Assembly (NCBI GenBank): GCA_902568975.1
Contig: CACFSO010000002.1
Location: forward strand, 52,480 to 116,479
Source: an uncultured Pelagibacteraceae bacterium
Lineage (GTDB): Bacteria; Pseudomonadota; Alphaproteobacteria; Pelagibacterales; Pelagibacteraceae
Length of the DNA: 64,000 nucleotides
Reading direction: 5' to 3'
The translations under genes and the position numbers were made by a program. Positions 9,792 to 18,906 of this stretch are shown here, piece after piece (the first letter of the stretch is position 1; each line of letters begins with the position of its first letter). Under the pieces are notes generated by a model. The model saw nothing but the letters and a program-made list of their open reading frames with translations. It did no database searches and was not told the origin of the DNA.

Positions 9792-9877
9792 TGGTGCCCT
9801 CGGCCAGACTCGAACTGGCACTCCCAAAAGGGCAAGGATTTTAAGTCCTTTGTGTCTACCAATTTCACCACGAGGGC
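9792..9877 (-). tRNA. tRNA-Leu(TAA)
   Basis: Minus-strand class II tRNA of 86 nt with encoded CCA. The acceptor GCCCTCG pairs with CGAGGGC, the D-arm is TGGTGAAATTGGTAGACAC, and the anticodon loop CTTAAAA carries TAA. The long variable arm is TGCCCTTTTGGGAGT and the T-loop is AGTTCGAGTCT. Its first 13 bases coincide with the last codons and stop of the upstream GGCT-like gene, so the mature tRNA 5' end lies inside a coding sequence. Confidence 0.96.
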
Positions 9878-10272
9878 ATTAAAGCTTTTTTTAGATATTT
9901 TTTATCAAGATTGCAATCTTTATATCCACGTTTTACTATATTTAAATATCGTTCAGTTGGAAACTTGAATGGGGATTTCTTTACCATTGTATAGGTCATG
10001 ACTTTTTTACCATAATATAAAAAATAATATTTTTTATATAGAATTGGAAAATCTTCATAAATATCTAATTTTTTTTCATCGCTTTTTGAAATTTTAAAAA
10101 GACCACCTGGAACAATTGAATTTATTTTTGATTCAATATCAGCTGCTCTATATTTACTTCTAAAAGTTAATTTGAAATCTTTTAAATTAATTTTTTTTAG
10201 AAAAATACTGTCTTTACATCTTCGCTTCATTTGAAAATGATTAAGATTGCTGCCGTACGCAAAATAAAGCAT
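9865..10272 (-). CDS. Gamma-glutamylcyclotransferase-like (AIG2/GGCT) family protein
   Basis: A 135-residue protein of the GGCT/AIG2 fold, which in characterised members cyclises gamma-glutamyl groups to 5-oxoproline. The N-terminal MLYFAYGSNLN motif forms the substrate loop. The LDIYEDFPILY segment contains the glutamate expected at the catalytic position. Both hallmarks are intact, but the physiological substrate cannot be told from sequence. The start codon shares one base with the stop of the CinA-like gene. The C-terminal codons (MPSW-stop) run into the first 13 bases of tRNA-Leu, which is unusual: RNase P processing of the tRNA would remove the stop codon from the message. Confidence 0.82.
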   Translation of the reverse strand: MLYFAYGSNLNHFQMKRRCKDSIFLKKINLKDFKLTFRSKYRAADIESKINSIVPGGLFKISKSDEKKLDIYEDFPILYKKYYFLYYGKKVMTYTMVKKSPFKFPTERYLNIVKRGYKDCNLDKKYLKKALMPSW

Positions 10273-11024
10273 TAATCTCTCTCAATTATTTCTATTTTTT
10301 TTTCTTTAACAAACGCAAGTATTTGAGAATTACAATTATTAATTTTTGACTTATCTTTAGATCTTATAACTATTGAAACTCCAACCTTTCCTTGTCTAAA
10401 AAAAGGATAACTGCCTATATCGACATCAATATTTTTATTCTGTACCTCCTTTAAAGGTTTTGAAATTTCGCTTTCTAAAGTTCTCAAGCTAATCGTTAAA
10501 CTCAATATTGGATCTCCTCCTACAAGTTTATTGTTTATTGATGGCAACATTGACTCCAAAATTGATGGAACACCAGGTAAACAAAAAACGTTCTCAACAT
10601 AAAATCCAGGTGCACCACTTGAAGGGTTTAATATTAATTTAGCATTTGATGGCATCCAAGTCATTCTTTGCCTGCCCTCATTAAATTCACTAGGTTGATA
10701 ATATTTCTCTAATATTTTAAAAGCTTCTTCATTAATTTCGTATTTCAATCTAAATGCTTTAGATACAGACTCTGATGTTATATCATCATGTGTTGGTCCA
10801 ATTCCTCCAGAGGTAAAGACATAATCAAATCTTTTTCTTAAATCATTAATAGTTTTTACTATTATTTCTTCAACATCGGGTATAGATCTAACTTCTTGAA
10901 CTTTTATCCCTATAGAATTTAACCATTTTGAAATAGTACTTGTATTTAAATCCTTAGTTCTTCCAGATAATATTTCATTACCTATTATTATTATTCCTGC
11001 AATTATTTCTTTTTTATTTTTCAT
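10272..11024 (-). CDS. CinA-like molybdopterin-binding domain protein
   Basis: A stand-alone MoCF-biosynthesis/CinA N-terminal domain. Visible hallmarks are AGIIIIGNEILSGRTKDLN at the N-terminus and the FTSGGIGPTHDDITSE loop. The C-terminal nicotinamide-nucleotide deamidase domain of full CinA is absent, so this is the short form, possibly a pyrophosphatase-type protein; function uncertain. The ORF track starts at 11078, but that would overlap the divergent sfsA by 32 bases and add a hydrophobic leader (MPLIKELVNFIIIYLYLL) not typical of the family. I place the start at the ATG at 11024 (MKNKKEIIAG). It is the first gene of a minus-strand run with the GGCT-like gene, tRNA-Leu and nadK. Confidence 0.82.
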   Translation of the reverse strand: MKNKKEIIAGIIIIGNEILSGRTKDLNTSTISKWLNSIGIKVQEVRSIPDVEEIIVKTINDLRKRFDYVFTSGGIGPTHDDITSESVSKAFRLKYEINEEAFKILEKYYQPSEFNEGRQRMTWMPSNAKLILNPSSGAPGFYVENVFCLPGVPSILESMLPSINNKLVGGDPILSLTISLRTLESEISKPLKEVQNKNIDVDIGSYPFFRQGKVGVSIVIRSKDKSKINNCNSQILAFVKEKKIEIIERD

Positions 11025-11046
11025 TAACAAATATAAATAAATAATA

Positions 11047-11736
11047 ATGAAATTTACAAGTTCTTTAATTAAAGGCAAATTTATAAAGAGATATAAAAGA
11101 TTTTTTGTTGATATTGGGTTAAAAAAACAAATTATTACTGCTCACTGCCCTAATACTGGTTCTATGATGGGTTTATTGAATAAAGGTAACGATGTATGGA
11201 TAACAAAAAATAATGACCCAAAACGTAAATTAAAATACACATTAGAGATAATAAAAGTAAAGAGTTCTTTAATTGGAGTAAACACTCATAGGGCTAATAG
11301 AATTGTAGAGCATGGTTTAAAAAATAAACTAATTAAAGAATTTAATAAAGTTAATATTATAAAACCAGAATTTAAGTTTAACCAAGATACTAGGTTTGAC
11401 TTTTTATGTGACAAAAAAATAATTGAAGTTAAAAATGTTACTCTATGTAGAAATAAAAATATTGCTGAATTTCCAGATGCTATTACCTCAAGAGGTTCAA
11501 AACACTTAAAAAATTTGATTAATTCTATAAAAAAAGGATTTCAACCTTATGTCTTATTTTTAACTCAAATTCAAAATATAAAATATTTTAAAATAGCTAA
11601 AGATATAGATATTGATTATTATAAAAATTATCTTGAAGCGAAAAATGCTGGAGTTAAATTTTTAGTATATATATGTAGTATTAGTCCAAAAGAAATTAGA
11701 ATTGATAAAAAAATAAAAATATTAGATGAAAAATAA
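11047..11736 (+). CDS. sfsA: SfsA family DNA-binding/sugar fermentation stimulation protein
   Basis: A 229-residue SfsA homologue of normal length. The signature ITAHCPNTGSMMGLL is intact, as are the FDFLCD and EVKNVTLC segments and the later EFPDAITSRGSKHLK motif. These are consistent with the PD-(D/E)XK-like fold proposed for the family. Its cellular role is poorly defined; in E. coli it was linked to maltose metabolism and DNA binding. It diverges from the CinA-like gene with about 22 bases between start codons and overlaps map by 11 bases. Confidence 0.9.
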   Translation: MKFTSSLIKGKFIKRYKRFFVDIGLKKQIITAHCPNTGSMMGLLNKGNDVWITKNNDPKRKLKYTLEIIKVKSSLIGVNTHRANRIVEHGLKNKLIKEFNKVNIIKPEFKFNQDTRFDFLCDKKIIEVKNVTLCRNKNIAEFPDAITSRGSKHLKNLINSIKKGFQPYVLFLTQIQNIKYFKIAKDIDIDYYKNYLEAKNAGVKFLVYICSISPKEIRIDKKIKILDEK

Positions 11737-12499
11737 TTACTCAGAGAAATTCGAAAAAATGAGAGTTGCTGGTAAATTGGCAGCTCAAACTTTAGATATG
11801 CTAACTGAATTTATTAAACCAGGAATTACAACTGAAAAGATTGATAGATTAAGTTATGAATTTATTCGAGATAATGGTGGATACTCTGCTCCTTTATTCT
11901 ACAGGGGGTTTAAAAAATCATTATGTACATCTTTAAATCACGTTGTTTGTCATGGTGTTCCATCCGAAAGAATTTTATCAGAGGGAGATGCATTAAATGT
12001 TGATGTCACAGCAATTATAAATGAATATTATGGCGACACGAGTAGAATGTTTGTTGTTGGTGAAGTATCTATAAAGGCAAAAAATTTAATTGATACGACA
12101 TACGAATCAATGAATAAAGCTATTAAAATTTTAAAACCTGGAATTAAACTCGGTGATATAGGTTATGAAATCCAATCTTATGTTGAAAATAAAGGTTACT
12201 CTGTTGTGAGAGATTTTTGTGGTCATGGTATAAGTAACGTTTTCCATGAAGCTCCAAATATTCTTCATTATGGGAAAAAAAATAGCGGTACTGAACTTAA
12301 GCCTGGTATGACATTTACTATTGAACCAATGATTAATGATGGAAAATATGACGTTAAAATTTTAAATGATGGTTGGACAGCAGTTACAAAAGATAAATCA
12401 CTATCAGCACAATTTGAACACACTGTAGGTATAACAGAAAATGGATATGAAATTTTTACAGAATCTGATAAAGGTTTTATAAAGCCTCCGTATAACTAA
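11726..12499 (+). CDS. map: Methionine aminopeptidase, type I
   Basis: Removes N-terminal methionine from nascent proteins using two divalent metal ions. The 257 residues are typical for type Ia. The metal-ligand regions are present: LNVDVTAIINEYYGDTSRMF (two Asp), CGHGISNVFHEAP (His), TIEPMINDG (Glu) and SAQFEHTVGITENG (Glu). It overlaps sfsA by 11 bases and shares one base with the purB start (TAATG). Confidence 0.96.
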   Translation: MKNNYSEKFEKMRVAGKLAAQTLDMLTEFIKPGITTEKIDRLSYEFIRDNGGYSAPLFYRGFKKSLCTSLNHVVCHGVPSERILSEGDALNVDVTAIINEYYGDTSRMFVVGEVSIKAKNLIDTTYESMNKAIKILKPGIKLGDIGYEIQSYVENKGYSVVRDFCGHGISNVFHEAPNILHYGKKNSGTELKPGMTFTIEPMINDGKYDVKILNDGWTAVTKDKSLSAQFEHTVGITENGYEIFTESDKGFIKPPYN

Positions 12500-13791
12500 T
12501 GATATCTCGTTACTCAAGAAAAGAACTCACTGAAATTTGGTCCGAAGAAAATAAATATAAAATCTGGTTAGATATTGAAGTTGCAGCTGCGCAAGCAATG
12601 GAAAAATATAAAATAATACCCAGGGGAGTATCTGGTATTGTTAAAAAAAAAGGTAAAATAAAAGTAAAAAGAATTCAAAATATTGAGTCAAAAGTTAAGC
12701 ATGACATTATTGCTTTTTTGACTTCTATTAGTGAACAAGCGGGAATAAAAGCAAGATATTTACATCAAGGAATGACATCTTCTGATGTTTTAGATACAAG
12801 TTTTAATATTCAATTAGTACAATCAGGAAAAATTTTATTAGAAGATATTAATAAAATTTTAAATATTCTCAAAAAAAAGGCAAAAAAATATAAATTCACT
12901 CCTTGTATTGGTAGAAGTCACGGTATTCATGCTGAACCATTAACTTTTGGTTTAAAATTAGCATCATATTATGCAGAATTTAGAAGAAATAAAAGAAGAT
13001 TACAAAGTGCAATTCATGAAGTTGCCACATGCGCAATTTCTGGAGCTGTAGGAACGTTTGCTAATATTGATCCAAGAGTAGAAATTTTTGTTGCTAAAAA
13101 ACTTAAATTAAGACCAGAGACTATATCAACTCAAATAATACCAAGAGATAGACATGCATATTATTTTTCAGTATTAGGAATCATAGCGGGCTCGATTGAA
13201 AGGCTTGCTACAGAAATCAGACATTTGCAAAGAACAGAGATTTATGAACTTCAAGAATTTTTTTCAAAAGAGCAAAAAGGATCATCTGCAATGCCTCATA
13301 AAAAGAACCCCATCCTTTCAGAAAACCTAACTGGCTTATCAAGAATGGTAAGAAGTTATGTGATACCTGCTCTTGAAAATATAGCGCTCTGGCATGAGCG
13401 AGATATTTCACATTCAAGTGTTGAAAGAAATATAGGTCCAGATGCAAATATAACTTTAGATTTTGCTTTGAACAGATTGGTTAATGTTTTAGATAAAATG
13501 ATTATTTATCCTAAAAAAATGTTATCTAACATCAATACAACTCAAGGAATTATTTTTTCTCAAGAATTAATGTTGGAACTTACCAAAACAAATTTAAGCA
13601 GAGAGAAATCATACAAAATAGTACAATTGCATGCCAAAAAATGTATTTCACAAAATTTAAATCTATTTGAAGTTGTAAAAAAAGATAAAAATATAACCAA
13701 TAGAATTTCTTTGAATAAATTAAAAAAAATATTTAACTACTCTTCACATTTTAAACGTGTAAATTTTATTTTTAAAAGAGTATTTAAATAA
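12499..13791 (+). CDS. purB: Adenylosuccinate lyase
   Basis: Catalyses two fumarate-releasing steps of purine synthesis (SAICAR to AICAR, adenylosuccinate to AMP). The 430 residues match the shorter bacterial form. Family signatures are HQGMTSSDVLDTS near residue 85-100, RSHGIHAEPLTFG (catalytic His region) and the SSAMPHKKNPILSENL lyase signature with the flexible catalytic loop. The start overlaps the map stop by one base, and the stop overlaps the purC start by one base, so it heads the purB-C-S-Q-L block. Confidence 0.97.
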   Translation: MISRYSRKELTEIWSEENKYKIWLDIEVAAAQAMEKYKIIPRGVSGIVKKKGKIKVKRIQNIESKVKHDIIAFLTSISEQAGIKARYLHQGMTSSDVLDTSFNIQLVQSGKILLEDINKILNILKKKAKKYKFTPCIGRSHGIHAEPLTFGLKLASYYAEFRRNKRRLQSAIHEVATCAISGAVGTFANIDPRVEIFVAKKLKLRPETISTQIIPRDRHAYYFSVLGIIAGSIERLATEIRHLQRTEIYELQEFFSKEQKGSSAMPHKKNPILSENLTGLSRMVRSYVIPALENIALWHERDISHSSVERNIGPDANITLDFALNRLVNVLDKMIIYPKKMLSNINTTQGIIFSQELMLELTKTNLSREKSYKIVQLHAKKCISQNLNLFEVVKKDKNITNRISLNKLKKIFNYSSHFKRVNFIFKRVFK

Positions 13792-14573
13792 TGAAAAAAG
13801 GTAAAAAGCTCTACGAAGGTAAAGCAAAAATTATTTTTGCTACAATAGATAAAAATACCGTTATTCAACATTTCAAAGACGATGCAACTGCATTTAATAA
13901 CCAAAAAAAATCAAATATAGAAGGAAAAGGAATTTTAAATAATAGAATTTCAGAACATTTGTTAAAATCACTTGCAGAAATTGGAATTAGAAATCATCTT
14001 ATTAAAAGATTAAATATGAGAGAACAGTTAGTTGAATTTGTAAATATTATACCAATTGAGTTTGTAATAAGAAACATAGCAACAGGTTCTTTAACTAAAA
14101 GATTGGGAATTGAAGAAGGAACTATTTTAGATAAACCATTAATTGAGTATTGTTTAAAAAATGATCAACTTGGTGATCCAATTGTTTCTCGTGAACATAT
14201 ATTAAATTTTAATTGGCTGAATATAATTGAATTAGATCTAATAAATAAACAATGTTTAAGAATTAATGATTTTCTTCAAGGCTTATTTAGAGCTGTCGGA
14301 ATTAAATTAGTTGATTTTAAAGTAGAATTTGGAAAAACAAAATTAAATGAAAAGATAATATTAGCAGACGAAATAAGCCCTGACACATGTAGGTTATGGG
14401 ATCAACAAACAGAAAAAAAATTAGACAAAGATAGATTTAGAAAAAATTTAGGTTATGTGGTTGATGCTTATCAAGAGGTCGCTAAAAGACTTGGAATTCT
14501 TCACGAACAATCAAATATAAGGCCGGTAAAATTCTCAAAACCAACAGCAGTTAAAATCAAAAGAAATAAATGA
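13791..14573 (+). CDS. purC: Phosphoribosylaminoimidazole-succinocarboxamide synthase
   Basis: SAICAR synthetase, ATP-dependent condensation of CAIR with aspartate. The 260 residues begin MKKGKKLYEGKAKIIF, the usual SAICAR synthetase start. FKDDATAFNNQKK follows, then IPIEFVIRNIATGS, LADEISPDTCRLWD and the VDAYQEVAKRL segment. A short basic C-terminal tail (KFSKPTAVKIKRNK) extends past the core. It overlaps purS by 4 bases (ATGA). Confidence 0.97.
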   Translation: MKKGKKLYEGKAKIIFATIDKNTVIQHFKDDATAFNNQKKSNIEGKGILNNRISEHLLKSLAEIGIRNHLIKRLNMREQLVEFVNIIPIEFVIRNIATGSLTKRLGIEEGTILDKPLIEYCLKNDQLGDPIVSREHILNFNWLNIIELDLINKQCLRINDFLQGLFRAVGIKLVDFKVEFGKTKLNEKIILADEISPDTCRLWDQQTEKKLDKDRFRKNLGYVVDAYQEVAKRLGILHEQSNIRPVKFSKPTAVKIKRNK

Positions 14574-14803
14574 AAATAAAAGTAATTGTTACTCTAAAAG
14601 AAGGAGTGCTTGATCCTCAAGGTAAAGCTATACAACAAACTTTGAATGGAATGAATTTTTCTGATGTAAAGGAAGTAAGACAAGGAAAATATTTTGATAT
14701 TGAGGTTGATACAAAAGATGAAAAAAAAGCAAAAACTAAAGTTGAAGAAATGTGTAAACATCTTTTAGCCAACCTAGTAATTGAAGATTATAAAATTCTA
14801 TAA
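14570..14803 (+). CDS. purS: Phosphoribosylformylglycinamidine synthase subunit PurS
   Basis: Small subunit of the three-part FGAM synthase (PurS-PurQ-PurL), bridging the glutaminase and synthetase subunits. The 77-residue protein has the ferredoxin-like PurS fold, with KIKVIVTLKEGVLDPQGKAI at the start and VRQGKYFDIEVD in the middle. It overlaps purC by 4 bases and precedes purQ by 6. Its presence confirms the split PurSQL system rather than one large PurL. Confidence 0.96.
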   Translation: MKIKVIVTLKEGVLDPQGKAIQQTLNGMNFSDVKEVRQGKYFDIEVDTKDEKKAKTKVEEMCKHLLANLVIEDYKIL

Positions 14804-14809
14804 ATATTA

Positions 14810-15493
14810 ATGAAGTCATCAGTAATAATTTTTCCTGGATCCAATTGTGATAGAGATATGGATGTAGCTTTAAAAAAGTTTGGTTTTAAAAATCAAATGG
14901 TTTGGCATAACGATGCTGAAATTCCAAAAAGCGATTTAATTGTTCTTCCTGGTGGATTTTCTTATGGTGATTATTTAAGATGTGGAAGTATTGCTGCAAA
15001 ATCAAAAATAATTAAATCTGTTGTTGAGTTTGCAAATACAGGTGGCTTAGTATTAGGTATATGTAATGGATTTCAAATACTTACAGAAACAGGTTTGTTA
15101 ACAGGAATCCTCCAGCAAAATAAATATCAAAAATTTATATGTAAAAATGTTCATGTTAAAATAAATGATAAAGAAAATAAGTATTTTAAAAATATTAAAA
15201 AAGAAATCCTAAGCTTGCATATAGCTCACAATGAAGGAAATTATTTTTGTTCGGAAAATGAATTGAAATTTTTAAAAGATAATAATCTAATTGCGGTCAC
15301 ATATTGTAGCAAAAATGGTAATGAAAGTGAAGAATACAACCCTAATGGCACATTAAAAAATATCGCTGGAATATTTAATAAAGATAAAAACATTCTAGGA
15401 ATGATGCCTCACCCTGAAAGAATGATAGACAAATATCTTTCAAGTAATGATGGTAGTTTTTTCTTTGAAAACCTATTTGAAAATTTAAAATAA
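14810..15493 (+). CDS. purQ: Phosphoribosylformylglycinamidine synthase, glutaminase subunit PurQ
   Basis: Class I glutamine amidotransferase subunit supplying ammonia to PurL. The 227 residues show [16 protein letters not shown] at the N-terminus, [14 protein letters not shown], and the nucleophile elbow [14 protein letters not shown] with the catalytic cysteine. The MMPHPERM segment provides the catalytic His/Glu. One base is shared with the purL start (TAATG). Confidence 0.97.
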   Translation: MKSSVIIFPGSNCDRDMDVALKKFGFKNQMVWHNDAEIPKSDLIVLPGGFSYGDYLRCGSIAAKSKIIKSVVEFANTGGLVLGICNGFQILTETGLLTGILQQNKYQKFICKNVHVKINDKENKYFKNIKKEILSLHIAHNEGNYFCSENELKFLKDNNLIAVTYCSKNGNESEEYNPNGTLKNIAGIFNKDKNILGMMPHPERMIDKYLSSNDGSFFFENLFENLK

Positions 15494-17685
15494 TGAAAGT
15501 TAACGAAAAAATTGCAATAGATCATGGTCTTAAAAAAGAAGAATTTAATAAAATTTGTGATCTATTAAAAAGAACACCAAACTTAACTGAGCTTGGAATT
15601 TTTTCTGCTATGTGGAATGAACATTGTTCCTATAAATCATCAAAAGTTCATTTAAAAAAGCTTAACACTAAAGGAAAAAAAGTAATTCAAGGTCCAGGAG
15701 AGAATGCTGGAGTAATTGATATCGAAGATGAAGATGCAATAGTTTTTAAAATTGAAAGCCACAATCATCCTTCATTTATTGAACCTTATCAAGGAGCTGC
15801 AACTGGGGTTGGTGGTATAATGAGAGATGTTTTTACAATGGGAGCAAGACCCATTGCAAATTTAAATTCTATTCATTTTGGATCACCAAGACATCCTAAA
15901 ACAAAAAATTTATTAAGAGGTGTAGTTAAAGGTATAGGAGGATATGGAAATTGTATAGGTATACCAACTGTTGGTGGACAAACAAGCTTTGATGAGTCTT
16001 ATAACGGAAATATTTTAGTTAATGCAATGACACTTGGGTTAGTTAATAAAAATAAAATTTTTTATTCAAAAGCTGCTGGAATAAACAAGCCAGTAATTTA
16101 TGTTGGTTCAAAAACTGGTCGTGATGGAATACATGGCGCTAGTATGGCTTCTGCAATTTTTGATGACAAAATAGAAGAAAAAAAACCAACTGTACAAGTA
16201 GGTGATCCTTTTACAGAAAAATTGTTACTAGAAGCTTGTTTAGAACTAATGTCAGGAAAATCCATTATATCCATTCAAGATATGGGAGCAGCAGGATTAA
16301 CATCTTCAAGTATTGAAATGGCATCAAAAGGTAATTTAGGTATTGAGTTAAATCTAAATAAAGTTCCTTGTCGTGAAAAAAAAATGTCACCTTATGAAAT
16401 TATGCTTTCAGAAAGTCAAGAAAGAATGTTAATTGTTTTAGAAAATGGAAAAGAAACTGAAGCAAAAAAGATTTTTGATAAGTGGAATTTAGATTTTGCT
16501 ATTATTGGAAAAACTACTGATACAAAAAAAATAGAACTATTTTTTGATAATAAAAAAGTTGCAGAAATTCCAATAAATATATTAGCTGAAAATGCTCCTG
16601 TATATAATCGAAAGTGGAAAAAAACTAAACTTCCTCAAAAAATAAAATTTAATAAAATTATTTATAAAAAATTAAAAATTACTGAAGTTCTTAAAAAAAT
16701 TTTAGGATTACCAAATATTTCTTGCAAAGAATGGATCTGGCAACAATATGATCATACTGTAATGGGAGACACTATTCAAAAACCAGGCTCAGACTCTGGA
16801 GTAATAAGAGTTCATGGAACCAATAAAGCAGTTGCAACATCTGTAGATTCTTCAGCAACTTATTGTTATGCTCATCCTCTTACTGGTGGAAAGCAAGTTG
16901 TGTGTGAAAGTTGGAGAAACTTAATTTCATGCGGATCTAAGCCAATTGCAATAACCAACTGTTTAAACTTTGGAAACCCTGAAAAAGAAAAAAATATGGG
17001 TGAGTTTGTTGAATGCGTTGAAGGAATTAATGAAGCAAGTAAATTCTTGGATTACCCTGTAGTTTCAGGAAATGTATCTTTTTACAATGAAACAAAAGAT
17101 AAAGGTATTAAACCTACTCCTACTATTGGCGGAGTTGGTTTAATTAAAAATTACGAAAAAATGATTACTATGAACTTTAAAAAAAATGAAAATTTAATTT
17201 TAGTTGTTGGAAAAACTGAAGGTCATATTGATCAAAGTGTTTTTGCAATTAATATTTTAAGTGAAAAAAAAGGCCCACCGCCAGTAATAAATTTATTTAA
17301 TGAAAAAAATAATGGAGAAACTGTTCTGAAATTAATTAATGGAGGTTTTATCGAATCGGCTCATGATGTATCCTTGGGTGGAATAATCACAGCTGTTTCA
17401 AAAATGGCAATAAAGGGCAAAAAGGGATTTAAACTAAACAAGCTTAAAGTTTTAATAAACAAATTTGATTATTATTTTGGTGAAGATCAAGGAAGATATA
17501 TAATTGAAATTGAACAAAAAAACCTGTCAAAAGTACAAAAAATTTTGAAAGATAATTCGGTTCATTATGATGAAATTGGAAATGTTACAGAAAATAAGGT
17601 AATATTTGATAAAGAACCAATTCTGCATATTGACGATTTAATTGAATTTAATAAACATTGGTTAGAAAATTATATGGATAATTAA
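15493..17685 (+). CDS. purL: Phosphoribosylformylglycinamidine synthase, synthetase subunit PurL
   Basis: ATP-dependent FGAM synthase catalytic subunit. At 730 residues it is the small (Bacillus-type) PurL that needs PurS and PurQ. Hallmarks are [14 protein letters not shown], the [21 protein letters not shown] nucleotide/metal region (about residues 90-110), the repeat half with [18 protein letters not shown], and [14 protein letters not shown] near the C-terminus. It shares one base with purQ and is followed by the bolA-like gene after one base. Confidence 0.98.
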   Translation: MKVNEKIAIDHGLKKEEFNKICDLLKRTPNLTELGIFSAMWNEHCSYKSSKVHLKKLNTKGKKVIQGPGENAGVIDIEDEDAIVFKIESHNHPSFIEPYQGAATGVGGIMRDVFTMGARPIANLNSIHFGSPRHPKTKNLLRGVVKGIGGYGNCIGIPTVGGQTSFDESYNGNILVNAMTLGLVNKNKIFYSKAAGINKPVIYVGSKTGRDGIHGASMASAIFDDKIEEKKPTVQVGDPFTEKLLLEACLELMSGKSIISIQDMGAAGLTSSSIEMASKGNLGIELNLNKVPCREKKMSPYEIMLSESQERMLIVLENGKETEAKKIFDKWNLDFAIIGKTTDTKKIELFFDNKKVAEIPINILAENAPVYNRKWKKTKLPQKIKFNKIIYKKLKITEVLKKILGLPNISCKEWIWQQYDHTVMGDTIQKPGSDSGVIRVHGTNKAVATSVDSSATYCYAHPLTGGKQVVCESWRNLISCGSKPIAITNCLNFGNPEKEKNMGEFVECVEGINEASKFLDYPVVSGNVSFYNETKDKGIKPTPTIGGVGLIKNYEKMITMNFKKNENLILVVGKTEGHIDQSVFAINILSEKKGPPPVINLFNEKNNGETVLKLINGGFIESAHDVSLGGIITAVSKMAIKGKKGFKLNKLKVLINKFDYYFGEDQGRYIIEIEQKNLSKVQKILKDNSVHYDEIGNVTENKVIFDKEPILHIDDLIEFNKHWLENYMDN

Positions 17686-17686
17686 T

Positions 17687-17914
17687 ATGGCAATGGATTT
17701 AAAAGAAATTGAAAAATTAATTAAAGAAGCTATGCCGGATGCAAAGATAGAAATTCAAGATTTAGCAGGTGATGGTAATCATTATTCAGCAACTGTTACA
17801 TCATCTACATTTGCAGGAAAAAGTAAAATAGAACAACACAAAATGGTATATAATTCATTAAAGGGAAAAATGGGAAATGAATTACATGCGCTAGCAATAA
17901 AAACAAAGGAATAA
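17687..17914 (+). CDS. BolA family protein
   Basis: A 75-residue BolA/IbaG-like protein. It contains the family core DLAGDGNHYSATVTSSTFAGK and the helix-turn segment IEQHKMVYNSLKGKMGNELHALAIKTKE, with a conserved His. BolA proteins pair with monothiol glutaredoxins to bind a shared [2Fe-2S] cluster, and here the gene sits one base upstream of such a glutaredoxin, supporting that partnership. It follows purL by one base, a gene order common in alphaproteobacteria. Confidence 0.92.
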   Translation: MAMDLKEIEKLIKEAMPDAKIEIQDLAGDGNHYSATVTSSTFAGKSKIEQHKMVYNSLKGKMGNELHALAIKTKE

Positions 17915-17915
17915 T

Positions 17916-18248
17916 ATGGATCAACAAATAAATGATTTAATAAGCAAAGAGATAGAAGTAAATGAAGTTTGTCTTTTTATGAAAGGAACGCCTGATGCTC
18001 CTCAATGTGGATTTTCAATGGCTGTTTCAAATATGTTGAAAGTTTTAGAGGTAAATTTTAAAGGTGTTAATGTTTTAGAAAATGAAAAACTACGACAAGG
18101 CATAAAAGAATTTAGTGATTGGCCAACAATACCTCAACTATATATTAAAAAAGAATTTGTAGGTGGTTGTGATATTGTAAAAGAAATGTATGAGAATGGT
18201 GAACTTAAAAAAGTTCTTGAAGATAAAGGAATTAATTTTAAAAAATAA
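17916..18248 (+). CDS. grxD: Monothiol glutaredoxin (Grx4 type)
   Basis: A 110-residue CGFS-type glutaredoxin involved in iron-sulfur cluster carriage. The active-site CGFS is at about residues 31-34 within GTPDAPQCGFSMAVSN. The WPTIPQLYIKKEFVGGCDI segment forms the glutathione-binding region with its cis-proline. It directly follows a bolA-like gene, its usual partner. The stop is immediately adjacent to the convergent rpsD stop: the hexamer TAATTA serves both genes. Confidence 0.95.
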   Translation: MDQQINDLISKEIEVNEVCLFMKGTPDAPQCGFSMAVSNMLKVLEVNFKGVNVLENEKLRQGIKEFSDWPTIPQLYIKKEFVGGCDIVKEMYENGELKKVLEDKGINFKK

Positions 18249-18866
18249 TTATCTAGAATAATATTCAATCACAAGATTTGGTTCCATAACCACAGGATAA
18301 GGAACTTCTTCAAACTTTGGTATTCTTATAAATTTTACTTTTTTGTTTTTTTCATCAACCTGTAAATACTCTGGCACTTCTCTTTCTTTGTTAGCTAAAG
18401 CTATATCTATTAACGCTAATTTTTTAGATTTATCTCTAATCTCAATGGAATCATCTTCTTTAACTTGATAGCTAGAAATATTAACTTTTTTACCGTTAAC
18501 TCTAACGTGTCCGTGATTAATTAGCTGTCTGGAAGAAAAAATTGTATTTGATAATTTAGATCTATATATAACTGCATCAAGTCTTCTCTCTAATAATCCT
18601 ATTAAATTTTCTGCACTATCACCTTTTTTCATTATAGCTTTTTTATACATGTTTCTAAATTGTCTTTCATTCATATTTCCATAATAAGATTTAAGTTTTT
18701 GTTTAGCTTGTAATTGAATTCCATAATCAGAAGGTTTGGAAGTTTTAGTTTGTCCGTGCTGTCCTGGTGGATATGCTCTTGTGTTAAAAGGGCTTTTTGG
18801 TCTTCCCCACAGATTCACTCTAAGCCTTCTATCAACTTTATGTTTAGAGTTTAATCTTTTTGTCAT
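18249..18866 (-). CDS. rpsD: 30S ribosomal protein S4
   Basis: Primary 16S rRNA-binding protein of the small subunit. The 205 residues are full length. The N-terminal region with NLWGRPKSPFNTRAYPPGQHG is intact, as is the S4 RNA-binding domain RLDAVIYRSKLSNTIFSSRQ...LINHGHVRVNGKKVNI. It stands alone rather than in the alpha operon, as in alphaproteobacteria generally. About 40 bases separate its start from trmJ, leaving little room for an autoregulatory leader. Confidence 0.98.
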   Translation of the reverse strand: MTKRLNSKHKVDRRLRVNLWGRPKSPFNTRAYPPGQHGQTKTSKPSDYGIQLQAKQKLKSYYGNMNERQFRNMYKKAIMKKGDSAENLIGLLERRLDAVIYRSKLSNTIFSSRQLINHGHVRVNGKKVNISSYQVKEDDSIEIRDKSKKLALIDIALANKEREVPEYLQVDEKNKKVKFIRIPKFEEVPYPVVMEPNLVIEYYSR

Positions 18867-18906
18867 TTAATAAAACGTTTTATAAACTTAAGATCAATTT
18901 TGTCAA

